The notes under the pieces: model-generated
Database searches by the model: none
The model's input: only the letters and a program-made list of their open reading frames with translations
What the model was told of the DNA's origin: nothing
Part shown: in pieces, positions 27,551 through 36,139 of the stretch
How the letters are laid out: each line of letters begins with the position of its first letter
Position numbering within the stretch: position 1 is the stretch's first letter
Translations under genes and position numbers: made by a program
Source of the DNA: Oceanimonas aquatica
Lineage (GTDB): Bacteria; Pseudomonadota; Gammaproteobacteria; Enterobacterales; Aeromonadaceae
Length of the DNA stretch: 64,000 bases
Direction of reading: 5' to 3'
Assembly: GCF_030732065.1 (NCBI RefSeq)
Contig: NZ_JAVBHX010000005.1
Coordinates: 62,001-126,000, forward strand

Positions 27551-28462
27551 ATGAAAATTCTGTTTCCTCTGTTTGCGCTGTGGCTCTGGGCCACGCCGGC
27601 TTCGGCTTTTTCCTTTGACGAAGGGCTGTACGCTCATCCTGCGGTCAAAAAAGAGCTCGACTACCTGCGCCGCCATCCGGCTTACCTCGAGCGCAGCCGC
27701 GCCAGGGCGGAAGCCTGGCTTCCCCACCTGCTGCCGCTGCTGCGCGCCCATCGTCTGCCCGCCCGGCTGGCCTGGCTGCCGGTGGTGGAAAGCGCCTATC
27801 TGCCCGGCGCCCTGTCGCCCGCCGGCGCCGCCGGACTGTGGCAGCTGATGCCGGCCACGGCAGAGCGCTTTGGCATTCTGGTGAACGACGACTACGACGG
27901 CCGGCTGGCCCCGCTCAGCGCCAGCCGGGCGGCGCTCACCTACCTGGCCTGGCTGCATGACTATTTCGACGGCGACTGGCTGCTGGCCCTGGCGGCCTAT
28001 AACGCCGGCGAAGGACGGGTGCGGCGGGCCATGAAGCGCAGCGGCAGCCGTAATTTCTGGCAGCTGCCGCTGCCCGCCGAAACCCGGCGCTATGTGCCCC
28101 GCTTTCTGGCGGTACAAAAGCTGCTGGGGCCCCCCAGGGCCAGCCGGCCGTCACTGACCGAGCACAAGGTCAAAGGCCCGCTGTCACTGAGCACCCTGGC
28201 GCACCGGCTGGGAGTCACGGTCAAGGAGCTGAAGGCCCAGAACCTGGCCCTGAAAGGGAACAGCGTGCCGGCGGAGCGGGAAGTCTCGATTCTTGTGGGC
28301 CACACCGGTCAACACCGGGCACAGCGGCTGGTACCCATTAATGCGCAACCGCTGTTTACGACGCAGGCCGCGGGGCTGGACTTGTCCGGCGCCGGCGGCC
28401 TGTTTGGGGAAGTGGGGGCTGTCTTCAGCCAGGACGCCCCACCGGGCTGGCGCCCTTACTGA
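27551..28462 (+). CDS. Soluble lytic transglycosylase (SLT domain)
   Basis: 303-residue secreted murein hydrolase. A signal peptide (about residues 1-19, ending ASAFS) precedes an SLT domain with the catalytic glutamate in VVESAYLPGALSPAGAAGLWQLMP. It also has AYNAGEG, typical of this fold. A C-terminal part (from about 200) contains a LysM-like stretch (LSTLAHRLGVTVKELKAQN). It cleaves glycan strands with 1,6-anhydro ends. It converges on motB with a 7-base overlap, next to a flagellar cluster whose FlgJ lacks its own murein hydrolase domain. There is no clear ribosome binding site at this ATG. Confidence 0.87.
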   Translation: MKILFPLFALWLWATPASAFSFDEGLYAHPAVKKELDYLRRHPAYLERSRARAEAWLPHLLPLLRAHRLPARLAWLPVVESAYLPGALSPAGAAGLWQLMPATAERFGILVNDDYDGRLAPLSASRAALTYLAWLHDYFDGDWLLALAAYNAGEGRVRRAMKRSGSRNFWQLPLPAETRRYVPRFLAVQKLLGPPRASRPSLTEHKVKGPLSLSTLAHRLGVTVKELKAQNLALKGNSVPAEREVSILVGHTGQHRAQRLVPINAQPLFTTQAAGLDLSGAGGLFGEVGAVFSQDAPPGWRPY

Positions 28463-29394
28463 GTGATGATCGCCGGCTTTGCCTCGGCGGCCAGACGGGC
28501 ACTTTGCTGCTGCTTGTTGAAGATGCCGTCGGGCAGCCCCGCTTCAAACAGCGTCTGCAACAATTGCTCTGCCTGCTGGCTCAGCAGCAGCAGCTCGACC
28601 CGGCGATTGTCACCGGAGGTGGGGTTGTCCCGGTCAAAGGGCGCCTGATCGGCCATGGCCACCACCTGCAGCACCCGTTCACGGGGGACGCCGGACAGCT
28701 CCAGCAGCTGGCGCACATTCTGCGCCCGGGCACCGGACAGATCCCAGTTGGAATAGTGCTGACTGACGTAGCGCACCGAGTCGGTATGGCCGGAGATCAC
28801 CAGGCGGTTTTCCACCTTTTCAAAAATCGGCGCCAGGGTATGCAGTAACTGCTCGAACTCCTTTTCCATGCGGGCGCTGCCACGGGTGAACATGGGCTGG
28901 TCGCTCTGATCGTGAATGCGAATACGCAATCCTTCGGGCACGATATCCAGCTCCAGGTTGTTTTCCATGCCCTGACGTTCCGCCAGCTCACCGATCAGGA
29001 GCGCCAGCCGGCGCTTGTCCTGCTCGCTTTCCACCCGGCCCGGGCGCAGCTCGGCGGGGCTTTGCAACGGCTCGGTGGCCAGGGAAATATCCTGCAGCTC
29101 GGTGGCCTGACCGGGGATCTGCTCCAGCGGCTGGCCCTGCAAATCCACCGGAAAGGGCGTGCCGCCCAGCAGGTAGGGACTGGTGCTGCCCTCAAACACC
29201 GAGTAATCGCGCAGCTTGCTGGATACGGTTTCCCGCTCCTGTTCGCTCGATACCGCCAGGATCCACAACACCATGAACAAGGCCATCATGGCCAGGGCGA
29301 AGTCGGCAAAGGCCACCTTCCAGGCGCCACCGTGACTGGCCTCCCCCTTATTGCGCGACCGGCGCTTGACGATAACAGTTCCGTGTTCGCGCAT
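28456..29394 (-). CDS. motB: Lateral flagellar stator protein MotB (LafU)
   Basis: 312-residue stator subunit anchored to peptidoglycan. A single membrane helix (about 28-48) contains the proton-binding Asp31 in VAFADFALAMMALF. A C-terminal OmpA/MotB domain carries VISGHTDSVRY. The transmembrane sequence is MotB-like, not PomB-like, which fits a proton-driven lateral motor. The start overlaps the motA stop by one base. It is the last gene of the lafB-U block and ends against the transglycosylase gene. Confidence 0.94.
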   Translation of the reverse strand: MREHGTVIVKRRSRNKGEASHGGAWKVAFADFALAMMALFMVLWILAVSSEQERETVSSKLRDYSVFEGSTSPYLLGGTPFPVDLQGQPLEQIPGQATELQDISLATEPLQSPAELRPGRVESEQDKRRLALLIGELAERQGMENNLELDIVPEGLRIRIHDQSDQPMFTRGSARMEKEFEQLLHTLAPIFEKVENRLVISGHTDSVRYVSQHYSNWDLSGARAQNVRQLLELSGVPRERVLQVVAMADQAPFDRDNPTSGDNRRVELLLLSQQAEQLLQTLFEAGLPDGIFNKQQQSARLAAEAKPAIITQ

Positions 29395-30275
29395 CAGGCC
29401 GCTTCCGCACCGTTATTGTTGTTGTCGTTCTCACTGACCCAGGACTCCATGTCGATAAAGCCGGGCTTGATGTCCTGCTCAATCAGCTTGCGGCCCGCAT
29501 CCACCGCCAGCAACGGCGACTTGCCGCCGACATGGGCAACCAGCACCGATTTCACACACTCCAGGGCAGTAATGCGCCGGCTGACCCACTGCTCCATGGC
29601 GTTGCTGAGCGGGCTCAGCAGGCAATAACAGACGAAAATACCGAGAAAGGTGCCCACCAGGGCCGCGGCCACGTGCACCCCTATGTAGGTAAGGGGACCG
29701 TCCAGGTGCTGCATGGTGATGATGATGCCCATCACCGCCGCCAGAATGCCAAAACCGGGCATGGCGTCGGCGGTTTTGGCCATGGCATGGGACGGTTTGA
29801 GCATGCTTTCTTCCAGGGCGTCGATTTCCTGCTCCAGCAGGGTTTCCAGCTCATGGGCGGTGAGCTTGCCCATGCCCAGCATGCGCAGATTATCGATAAT
29901 AAACCCCAGCAGTTCGGGGTTCTCGGCCACCAATGGGTAACGGCCGAACAGCGGGCTGGAACCCGGCGACTCCACGTGGCCATCGAGCGCCTTCAGGCCC
30001 TTGAGCCGGGTTTCCTGCAACAGCTGGTGCAGCAGCGGCAGCAACTGGCGATACAGCTCGGCATCGTTTTTCTGGCCGCGGGCCACCGCCTTGAGCTGAT
30101 GCCAGATGCCCTTGAGCACGGCACCGGAGTTACCGAGGATCAAGGCCCCCAGGCCGGCACCCAGAATGATCACGATCTCCGCCGGCTGCCACAGCGCCGC
30201 CAGCTTGCCGTTGGCCATGATAAACCCACCAAACACGCACACCAGAATAACGGCGATACCTGCGAGCTTCTGCAT
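29394..30275 (-). CDS. motA: Lateral flagellar stator protein MotA (LafT)
   Basis: 293-residue proton-channel subunit with four membrane segments (N-terminal pair about 3-50 and second pair about 165-225) and a large cytoplasmic loop that contacts the FliG rotor protein. The conserved proline segment PGFGILAAVMGI is present. The start at 30275 overlaps the fliA stop as TAATG. A longer frame upstream lies inside fliA. With MotB it forms the dedicated stator of the lateral flagellum. Confidence 0.94.
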   Translation of the reverse strand: MQKLAGIAVILVCVFGGFIMANGKLAALWQPAEIVIILGAGLGALILGNSGAVLKGIWHQLKAVARGQKNDAELYRQLLPLLHQLLQETRLKGLKALDGHVESPGSSPLFGRYPLVAENPELLGFIIDNLRMLGMGKLTAHELETLLEQEIDALEESMLKPSHAMAKTADAMPGFGILAAVMGIIITMQHLDGPLTYIGVHVAAALVGTFLGIFVCYCLLSPLSNAMEQWVSRRITALECVKSVLVAHVGGKSPLLAVDAGRKLIEQDIKPGFIDMESWVSENDNNNNGAEAA

Positions 30276-30985
30276 TATTTTTCTCCACCCTGGGCAAATT
30301 CCCGGTTCAACAACGCCAGGCACTGCTTGTGCAGCTGGCATACCCTGGATTCGGTCAAATCCAGCACCAGGGCGATTTCCTTCATGTTCAGATCGTGCTG
30401 GTAATACAGCGACATCAGCCGCTGCTCCCGCTCCGGCAGGCGGCCCAGCAGCGCCCGAATGTGGCGCTGCTGCTCCAGCCGGTCGAGGGCTTCATCCTGG
30501 GCCGGCTCATGGCCGTGCTCCAGCAATTGCTGCAGGCTGTCCATTTCCGCCATCTGGCCCGCGTAAAGAATGTTTCGCAACTCGTCCATCTCCACCCCCA
30601 TGGCATCGGCCAGCTCGGTCTCGGTGGGGCGCCGACCCAGACTGCGCATCAGCTCGCGCTCGGTCTGCGCACACTGATGGCTTTGCTGGCGCAGCTGGCG
30701 CGGGCGCCAGTCGTGGCGGCGCAGCTCGTCGAGAATGGCCCCGCGCACCCGTTTGAAGGCAAAGCCGGCAAAGCCCTCATCGGGCGGGCCGCCATAGCGG
30801 CGAATGGCTTCCAGCAGCCCCATGATGCCAATCTGGGACAGATCGTCGGCGTCGATCACCGTGTTGACCTGGTTTCTGAGCTGGCCCAGCACCCGCTTGA
30901 CCAGCGGCAGGTACTGATTAAGCCAGTAGCTTTCGTTGTGGGTGCCCGCATCGCAGTCCCGGGACCATTCCTGCTCCAGCAACAT
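30275..30985 (-). CDS. fliA: Lateral flagellar sigma-28 factor FliA (LafS)
   Basis: 236-residue RNA polymerase sigma factor for late flagellar genes. Region 2 (RNQVNTVIDADDLSQIGIMGLLEAIRRYG), region 3 and region 4 with its helix-turn-helix (MKEIALVLDLTESRVCQL) are in order. I chose ATG 30985 because AGGAG lies 6 bases upstream. An ATG 6 bases earlier abuts the AGGAG. It should transcribe lafA and be held in check by FlgM, encoded in the same cluster. Confidence 0.94.
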   Translation of the reverse strand: MLLEQEWSRDCDAGTHNESYWLNQYLPLVKRVLGQLRNQVNTVIDADDLSQIGIMGLLEAIRRYGGPPDEGFAGFAFKRVRGAILDELRRHDWRPRQLRQQSHQCAQTERELMRSLGRRPTETELADAMGVEMDELRNILYAGQMAEMDSLQQLLEHGHEPAQDEALDRLEQQRHIRALLGRLPEREQRLMSLYYQHDLNMKEIALVLDLTESRVCQLHKQCLALLNREFAQGGEK

Positions 30986-30994
30986 GGCCATCTC

Positions 30995-31480
30995 CTATTG
31001 AATAACCAGCTTGGTGATCAGCACGGCTTCCACCGACGGCGCATAGCCATAGCCCTGCAGCCGCTGGTTCAATGCCACCTGCAGTTCACTCTCGAATTTG
31101 CTCATGTCCTGCAACTGCGCCTGTACCTGCTCGTGATCAAAGCCGCTGAAGTAGGTCAGGGTAGTGTTGCGCAAGGCCGGCAGCACGCCTTCCCACAACG
31201 CCACCTGCTGTGGCCGGCGACTCATCAGCGCCAGCTCCAGCACCATATAATGGTTACGCTCGGCGCCGGGCAGGCCGATCACGAATTGCTCCAATGGCTG
31301 AAATTGCGGCTCGGTCACCGGCTCGGGCTCGGGGCTCGACTTGAACAGGGCCAGCCAGCCATCCGCTTCCAGTTGCTGCCGGTAATCGGCCAGCACAAAG
31401 GTACCGGCGCCCATGCCGGTCAGCAGTACCGCCAGCAGCAGCAATGCCATCATCAGGGGGGAACGGGATTTTTTAGCCAC
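30995..31480 (-). CDS. fliL: Flagellar protein FliL (LafF)
   Basis: 161-residue single-pass inner-membrane protein that assembles around the stator and supports torque. A membrane helix at about residues 9-30 is followed by a periplasmic stomatin-like domain. The reading frame starts with GTG, with AGGA upstream. It lies between fliK and fliA, 9 bases before fliA. Confidence 0.88.
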   Translation of the reverse strand: MAKKSRSPLMMALLLLAVLLTGMGAGTFVLADYRQQLEADGWLALFKSSPEPEPVTEPQFQPLEQFVIGLPGAERNHYMVLELALMSRRPQQVALWEGVLPALRNTTLTYFSGFDHEQVQAQLQDMSKFESELQVALNQRLQGYGYAPSVEAVLITKLVIQ

Positions 31481-31497
31481 TTGATTGGTTTCCTCTG

Positions 31498-32670
31498 TCA
31501 GGCCAGGGCGTTGATCCAGCCAAGGCCCATGGGCCCGCTGGCACGCTCGTCTTCCGGTTCGGCCACTGCCGCACCGATTTGCATGTCTTGGTTAAATAAG
31601 GGGGGCTGCTCCTGCCGGCCATCCTGACCCACGTGCACTTCCACGCCAGCGCCGTGATGGGCCAGCAGATCGTGACGCAGCCGGTCGGCCTGGGCGGTAA
31701 TGGCGTCGCGCAAACCGCTGTGGCTGGCGTTGATCTGCACATGCAGGCGCTCACCCTCGAGCCGCACGGTTAGCTCCATGCGTCCCATTTCGGGCGGATC
31801 CAGCTTGATGCGGGCCTGCTGTACCCGCTGGTTGAGTTGCAGTTCCACCTTGTCTTTCAGTGTTTGTAGCAGCTGTTCGCCGAGGGCGGCCTTGTCACCG
31901 GGCTGCAACTGCACCGGCGCCCATTCGTGACTGCCGGTGGGGGCCGTGCGCAGTGCGGACAGGGCATGAGCAAAGAGCGGAGGCGCCTCTGGGGTGGCCG
32001 GGCTGGTTGCTGCCTGCGCAGCAGGTGCCGCTTCGCTGCCGCTCAGACGTTGCAGCAGCAGGGCGTTGGGCTCGGGCAACCTGGAGGTCTGGCGAGCCGC
32101 GGTGTCGGGCAGAGTATGCCGGGGCTCAGTCCCTCTGGTCTGGGCCTGCTCACGCAGGCGCCAGAGCTGCACCGGCGCTTCGGCGGAAGCCGCCTGAGCC
32201 TGAGGAGCAGGCACCGCATCGGGCTCGGGCTCACTCAGCCCTGAAACCGATATCACCGCCTGAGCATTCGCTTCGGTTTCAACAGCGGTATTTGTGCCGG
32301 TATCGGCTGGCGCGCTCTCTTCCTTGTCGAGAGCGCCCTCGTCGCGAAGAATGAGCTCATCATTCGGGCTCGAATCGGACTGAACGATGTCCGGGGCCGC
32401 ATCATCTTTCCGGGCAACGCCGGCGTCGGTTTCGGCGCCTTCGGCAGCCGGTGTGTGTTCGGGTTCGACGCCGGTACTCACCGGCTCATCCGCCGGCAGG
32501 GCCAGTGCCTCACCGGTCACGGCGGAAGAATCAAGGCGGCTGCGAATGCGTTCGGCCACACCGGCAAAGCCGCCCGCTTCCGTCCGGGCATCGGCTCCGG
32601 CCATGACGCTGTTGCCGGCCCCCGCCGGCGCCGCCCTGCCCTGTGCCGGCAGGGCCGCAGGCAATGACAT
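31498..32670 (-). CDS. fliK: Hook-length control protein FliK (LafE)
   Basis: 390-residue protein that sets hook length and switches export specificity through FlhB. The long N-terminal region is low complexity, rich in Ala, Glu and Pro, as is usual. The conserved C-terminal Flg_hook domain (about 285-365) includes LDPPEMGRMELTVRLEGERL. The ATG at 32670 overlaps the stop of the upstream fliT-like gene by one base. A GTG codon lies directly before it. Confidence 0.9.
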   Translation of the reverse strand: MSLPAALPAQGRAAPAGAGNSVMAGADARTEAGGFAGVAERIRSRLDSSAVTGEALALPADEPVSTGVEPEHTPAAEGAETDAGVARKDDAAPDIVQSDSSPNDELILRDEGALDKEESAPADTGTNTAVETEANAQAVISVSGLSEPEPDAVPAPQAQAASAEAPVQLWRLREQAQTRGTEPRHTLPDTAARQTSRLPEPNALLLQRLSGSEAAPAAQAATSPATPEAPPLFAHALSALRTAPTGSHEWAPVQLQPGDKAALGEQLLQTLKDKVELQLNQRVQQARIKLDPPEMGRMELTVRLEGERLHVQINASHSGLRDAITAQADRLRHDLLAHHGAGVEVHVGQDGRQEQPPLFNQDMQIGAAVAEPEDERASGPMGLGWINALA

Positions 32671-33074
32671 CACGCTCCGTCCTCCAGCTGGCTGACCCAG
32701 TCATAGGCCAGAGAGCCCTGGCGCTGGTCGCGCAAGCGGCCAAGCTGGCGATCCAGCTCACCGGCCTGCTCGCTGACCTTGCGCCAGTGCTGGCGATACT
32801 GCTCGGCAAACCGCTGCAGCAGGCTGGTTTGTTTGGGGTTCAGTTGCGCCCGGTAGGGTTCCAGTTCGGTCAGGGCCTTTTGCAGCTGGCTGTCGAGTTC
32901 ACTCAGCCAGCCCCACTGGCCGGCATCCAGCGCCTGAGCGGTACGCTGTTGCAGCATCAGCAAACGGGCAAAGATGGGCGCCAGCTCGGAGCGACCGCCC
33001 TCATCCCGCACGCCGGCAGCGGAAGGAATCGCCGCTTCCGCCGCGGGACCGGAACCATTCCGCTCCCGCGTCAT
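32670..33074 (-). CDS. fliT: FliT-like protein (LafD position)
   Basis: 134-residue, mostly helical charged protein between fliS and fliK, the position of LafD/FliT in lateral systems. In well-studied flagella FliT is the export chaperone of the cap protein FliD. Sequence similarity is weak, so the assignment rests on gene order, size and predicted coiled coil (about residues 40-125). It overlaps fliS by 4 bases (ATGA) and fliK by one base. Confidence 0.68.
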   Translation of the reverse strand: MTRERNGSGPAAEAAIPSAAGVRDEGGRSELAPIFARLLMLQQRTAQALDAGQWGWLSELDSQLQKALTELEPYRAQLNPKQTSLLQRFAEQYRQHWRKVSEQAGELDRQLGRLRDQRQGSLAYDWVSQLEDGA

Positions 33075-33466
33075 GCCGGTACCTCGCTGCCCAGACCCTG
33101 CCAGCCGTCACGCAAATCGGTCAGCACTCTGTTTACCGGCTCCAGCAGTGAGGCATCGTTGTTCACGCTGGCGCTGAACAGCTGGCGACCGCAAAAGTCG
33201 TACAGGGCATGCAGGTTGAGGGCCAGCTCACCGCCGTTGTTCATGTCCAGGGAGCTGTCCAAACCTCCAATAATATCAATGGCTTTGGAGATAGACTTGC
33301 CCTTTTGCTCAACCCGGCCGGCAACAATATGGCCCTCGGCCCGGGCGATCTCATCCATCAGTCCGTCCATCAGCATCAGTACCAGCTCCCGGGGCGAGGC
33401 CTGAGCGGCGCGGGCATCGGTCTGGGTGTGCTGGTAAATATCAAGGCCGGCATCGGCATCAAACAT
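33071..33466 (-). CDS. fliS: Flagellin export chaperone FliS (LafC)
   Basis: 131-residue helical chaperone that binds the C terminus of flagellin in the cytoplasm and prevents early polymerisation. The motif SPRELVLMLMDGLMDEIARAEGHI and the later LNLHALYDFCGRQLF region are typical of the family. It lies 18 bases after fliD and overlaps the fliT-like gene by 4 bases. Confidence 0.92.
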   Translation of the reverse strand: MFDADAGLDIYQHTQTDARAAQASPRELVLMLMDGLMDEIARAEGHIVAGRVEQKGKSISKAIDIIGGLDSSLDMNNGGELALNLHALYDFCGRQLFSASVNNDASLLEPVNRVLTDLRDGWQGLGSEVPA

Positions 33467-33484
33467 GGTCAGCTCCTGGCTCCG

Positions 33485-34819
33485 TTAAAACATGCTCATG
33501 GTCTGTTGCATTTGCTGTGCCAATGTTTGCATGCGGGTGAACTGGGACAGATAGCGCTGATAGACCTTGTCCATTCTCATATCCAGGGCTTCCTGCCGGT
33601 CGGCAATGCGGTCCAGACCGCTTTGCAGGCTGCGGTCCCGCTGCACCAGGGTGCCGTTGCGATCCAGATAGGGTTTGGCGTCGGCCTCCAGCCGGGTCAG
33701 CAGGCCATTGGCACCGGTAAAGGCCTCTTCCAGTGCGCCGGGCTGGCTTTCCTGCAGTTTGGCCATGGCGGCGGTGTCGAGGGACAGCTTGCCGTAACGG
33801 TCGGTTTTGATGCCGAGCTGTGCCAGGCTGAAATCGGCGGGCGGATTGGACAAGGTACCGCGCAACCGCCCCAGCAGGCCCCGGGCCATGCTGTCGCCGG
33901 CGAGCGCGGCCCCCTTGCCTTCCTTACTTTGGGTGTGCTTCTGCACCTCGCTTACCAGGGCGTTGTAGGCGTCCACAATGCCACTCAGCGACTCCTCAAT
34001 GGCGGCCTGATCCGTCGCCACGCTGAGCCCGAGCGGCGCATCGGTGTAATTGCCGAATTCATCCTGAGCGTGGGCTTTGGTCACCGTCAGGGTGAGGCCG
34101 TCTATCTGGCCATCAAAGGTGTTGGTACTGCTCGACACCTGCAAGCCGCTGGCGCCGCCGAGTTCGATGACTGCATCCTGGGCACCGGACAATTGGGTCT
34201 TGTTGGTGATGGCGGTTTGCAGCTCTGTGTAGGCGGCTTCACCGTTACCTCCGCTCAGGTTGATGGTCATGGCCTGGCTGGCACCGGTTTTGCTGCCGGT
34301 CAGCATCAGGTGGGTCTGGCCATCGGCCCGCACCAGAGACGCCTGCACGCCGTTGTTGTCTGCCGCCTGATTGATGGCGTCCCGCAGACCGGAGAGACCA
34401 GTGGACGGATCCAGGGTCGACAGATCCAGGCTCAGGGTCTGGCCATCGAGGGTGATATCGAGCAGGCCCTGGCTGGGTACGGTCCAGTTCTCGTCCAGCG
34501 CCAGAGAGTACTGATCCGGCTGAGCCAGCTGTTTGACATAAAGCTGATAGTCGGCATTGGCCGCCCCCGATTTCACCGTGGCGCTGGCGTACCCTTCGGC
34601 ACTGAAACTGGCCGACTGACTGCTGAGGCCGGTGCCCGTGGTAAGACTCTTGATGGCATCCTGCAATGCCTGCAGCTTTCCCTTGATCTGGCTGTAGGCC
34701 TCTTTCTGGGCGCTCAGCTGGCCGCGCTGGGTGCGCAGCAGGCCGTCGAGGGGAGCCCGGTCCGCCGACATCAGCATCTGTGCCATTGAGGACGGATCCA
34801 TTCCGTTCATTCCAAACAT
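33485..34819 (-). CDS. fliD: Flagellar cap protein FliD (LafB)
   Basis: 444-residue hook-associated protein 2 that caps the growing filament and guides flagellin polymerisation. Conserved N-terminal (about 20-110) and C-terminal helical regions flank a variable head. The start at 34819 has GGAGG six bases upstream. The longer upstream frame crosses the terminator and is not coding. It heads the fliDSTKLA-motAB block downstream of the flagellin terminators. Confidence 0.93.
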   Translation of the reverse strand: MFGMNGMDPSSMAQMLMSADRAPLDGLLRTQRGQLSAQKEAYSQIKGKLQALQDAIKSLTTGTGLSSQSASFSAEGYASATVKSGAANADYQLYVKQLAQPDQYSLALDENWTVPSQGLLDITLDGQTLSLDLSTLDPSTGLSGLRDAINQAADNNGVQASLVRADGQTHLMLTGSKTGASQAMTINLSGGNGEAAYTELQTAITNKTQLSGAQDAVIELGGASGLQVSSSTNTFDGQIDGLTLTVTKAHAQDEFGNYTDAPLGLSVATDQAAIEESLSGIVDAYNALVSEVQKHTQSKEGKGAALAGDSMARGLLGRLRGTLSNPPADFSLAQLGIKTDRYGKLSLDTAAMAKLQESQPGALEEAFTGANGLLTRLEADAKPYLDRNGTLVQRDRSLQSGLDRIADRQEALDMRMDKVYQRYLSQFTRMQTLAQQMQQTMSMF

Positions 34820-34934
34820 CGCCACCTCCGAAATAATAAATAACTGCGTACTTATTATTCGAACAACGACAACGACAACCTGTGACTTGAATAATAAAAA
34901 GAAGGGAAAAGCAGAAACAAAAAAAATAAAAAAG

Positions 34935-34954
34935 CGGCCCACAACAGTGGGCCG
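34935..34954 (-). terminator. Second terminator after lafA
   Basis: A perfect 8-bp stem (CGGCCCAC / GTGGGCCG, 4-base loop) is followed on the minus strand by a long T-rich run, giving a strong intrinsic terminator about 100 bases past the flagellin stop. The rest of the 230-base gap (34820-35049) holds AT-rich sequence with a short CGACAA-type repeat (34864-34880) and presumably the fliD promoter. Confidence 0.85.
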
Positions 34955-35016
34955 AAAAAGAAAGAAGACGTACCTGTGGCGGTATTACCGCCCGGCAAAA
35001 AAGAAAGGAACACAAC

Positions 35017-35038
35017 CGGGGCCGATGCTTCGGCCCCG
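35017..35038 (-). terminator. First terminator after lafA
   Basis: A 9-bp stem (CGGGGCCGA / TCGGCCCCG, 4-base loop) lies about 12 bases after the flagellin stop. The following T run is weaker than that of the hairpin at 34935, so the two may act in tandem. Confidence 0.75.
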
Positions 35039-35049
35039 TTAATCCGCGC

Positions 35050-35931
35050 TTAGCGCAGCAGAGACATCACCAGACCGCTCATCTGGTTGGCATTGCTCAG
35101 CACCGACATGCCGGACTGCATCAGCATCTGGTTCTTGGACATGCTGGACGCTTCCTGGGCAAAGTCGGCATCCATGATGCGGCCCTTGGCGGCTTCGTTG
35201 TTCTCACGCATGTTGGACAGGTTGTTGATGGTGTGCTCCAGACGGTTCATGTTGGCACCAAACTGGGCACGCACGGTACCGATGGCATCGAGGGCGGTAT
35301 TGGCCAGGTCGATGGCACCGCTGGCGCCGGCCTGGGTTTCCAGCTTGGCATCGGCAGCGGGAGCAGCGGCAAACTGGGCGTTCAGAGCTCCCAGGGCGGT
35401 AGCCACGGCACCCACTTCGGTGGATACGTCCATGGTCATGGCTTCGGCGGAGCTGGAGCCAATCTGGAAGGTCATACCACCGGCGGTACCGAACTTGCCA
35501 CCGGTACCGGCCACGTCGAACAGGGCTTCGCCGGCATACTGGGTGTTGGTCATGACGTTGGCCAGCTCTTTGCCCAGTTCGTTGAACTCGGCAGACAGGG
35601 CCTTGCGATCGTCGGCGCTGTTGGTGTCGTTCGCCGCCTGAGTAGACAGGTCTTTCATGCGCTGAACGATGTTGGTCATTTCATCGAAAGAACCTTCGGC
35701 GGTCTGCAGCAGAGAGATGGCGTCCTGAGAGTTGCGCATGGCCACGCTCATGCCGTTGCTCTGGGCTTGCAGGCGGGTAGCGATCTGCAGGCCGGCAGCA
35801 TCATCGGCGGCACTGTTAATGCGGAAACCGGTGCCCAGGCGCTCCATGGCGGTGCCCAGCATTTTGTTGGTGCTGTTCAGGGTGTTCTGGGTGACCAGTG
35901 CGGTGTAATTGGTATGAATAGACAGGCCCAT
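35050..35931 (-). CDS. lafA: Lateral flagellin LafA
   Basis: 293-residue flagellin with the conserved N-terminal D0/D1 ([17 protein letters not shown] onward) and C-terminal D1/D0 domains and a short variable centre of about 100 residues. The start at 35931 has AAGGAAA upstream. A longer form lacks the flagellin N terminus. It is the only flagellin gene in the window, stands alone between a candidate sigma-28 promoter and two terminators, and polymerises into the filament outside the cell. Confidence 0.95.
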   Translation of the reverse strand: MGLSIHTNYTALVTQNTLNSTNKMLGTAMERLGTGFRINSAADDAAGLQIATRLQAQSNGMSVAMRNSQDAISLLQTAEGSFDEMTNIVQRMKDLSTQAANDTNSADDRKALSAEFNELGKELANVMTNTQYAGEALFDVAGTGGKFGTAGGMTFQIGSSSAEAMTMDVSTEVGAVATALGALNAQFAAAPAADAKLETQAGASGAIDLANTALDAIGTVRAQFGANMNRLEHTINNLSNMRENNEAAKGRIMDADFAQEASSMSKNQMLMQSGMSVLSNANQMSGLVMSLLR

Positions 35932-35976
35932 AATCGTTTCCTTTTTAAAAGCATGATTGGCTTGATTCACCCATTT

Positions 35977-36004
35977 AAAACGGCGACGAATTGGGACAAC
36001 TTGA
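35977..36004 (-). promoter_or_regulatory. Candidate sigma-28 promoter of lafA
   Basis: On the minus strand TCAAGTTG, a 12-base spacer and GCCGTTTT lie about 45 bases before the flagellin start. The sigma-28 consensus is TAAAGTTT-N11-GCCGATAA, so the match is partial and the spacer is one base long. Confidence 0.5.
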
Positions 36005-36094
36005 AAGAAAAAATAAAAAAATTTGCAAGTCGTAAAGCGAAAGAGGTGAGAAGTAAAACGCGAGAGCTAAAACGAATGAATACTGAAAAAAGAA

Positions 36095-36121
36095 AAACTC
36101 CGGCAGACAATGCCGGAGTTT
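36095..36121 (-). terminator. Terminator after flgB-lafW operon
   Basis: An 11-bp perfect stem (AAACTCCGGCA / TGCCGGAGTTT, 5-base loop) followed by a T-rich run on the minus strand closes the flgB-to-lafW transcript, 19 bases past the lafW stop. Confidence 0.9.
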
Positions 36122-36139
36122 AACAAGTGCGAAGCTGGC

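Noticed and set aside
34864-34880. CGACAA-type short repeat as possible CRISPR or recombination element
   Set aside because: Only two to three units with no spacer structure, so it is a simple-sequence stretch.
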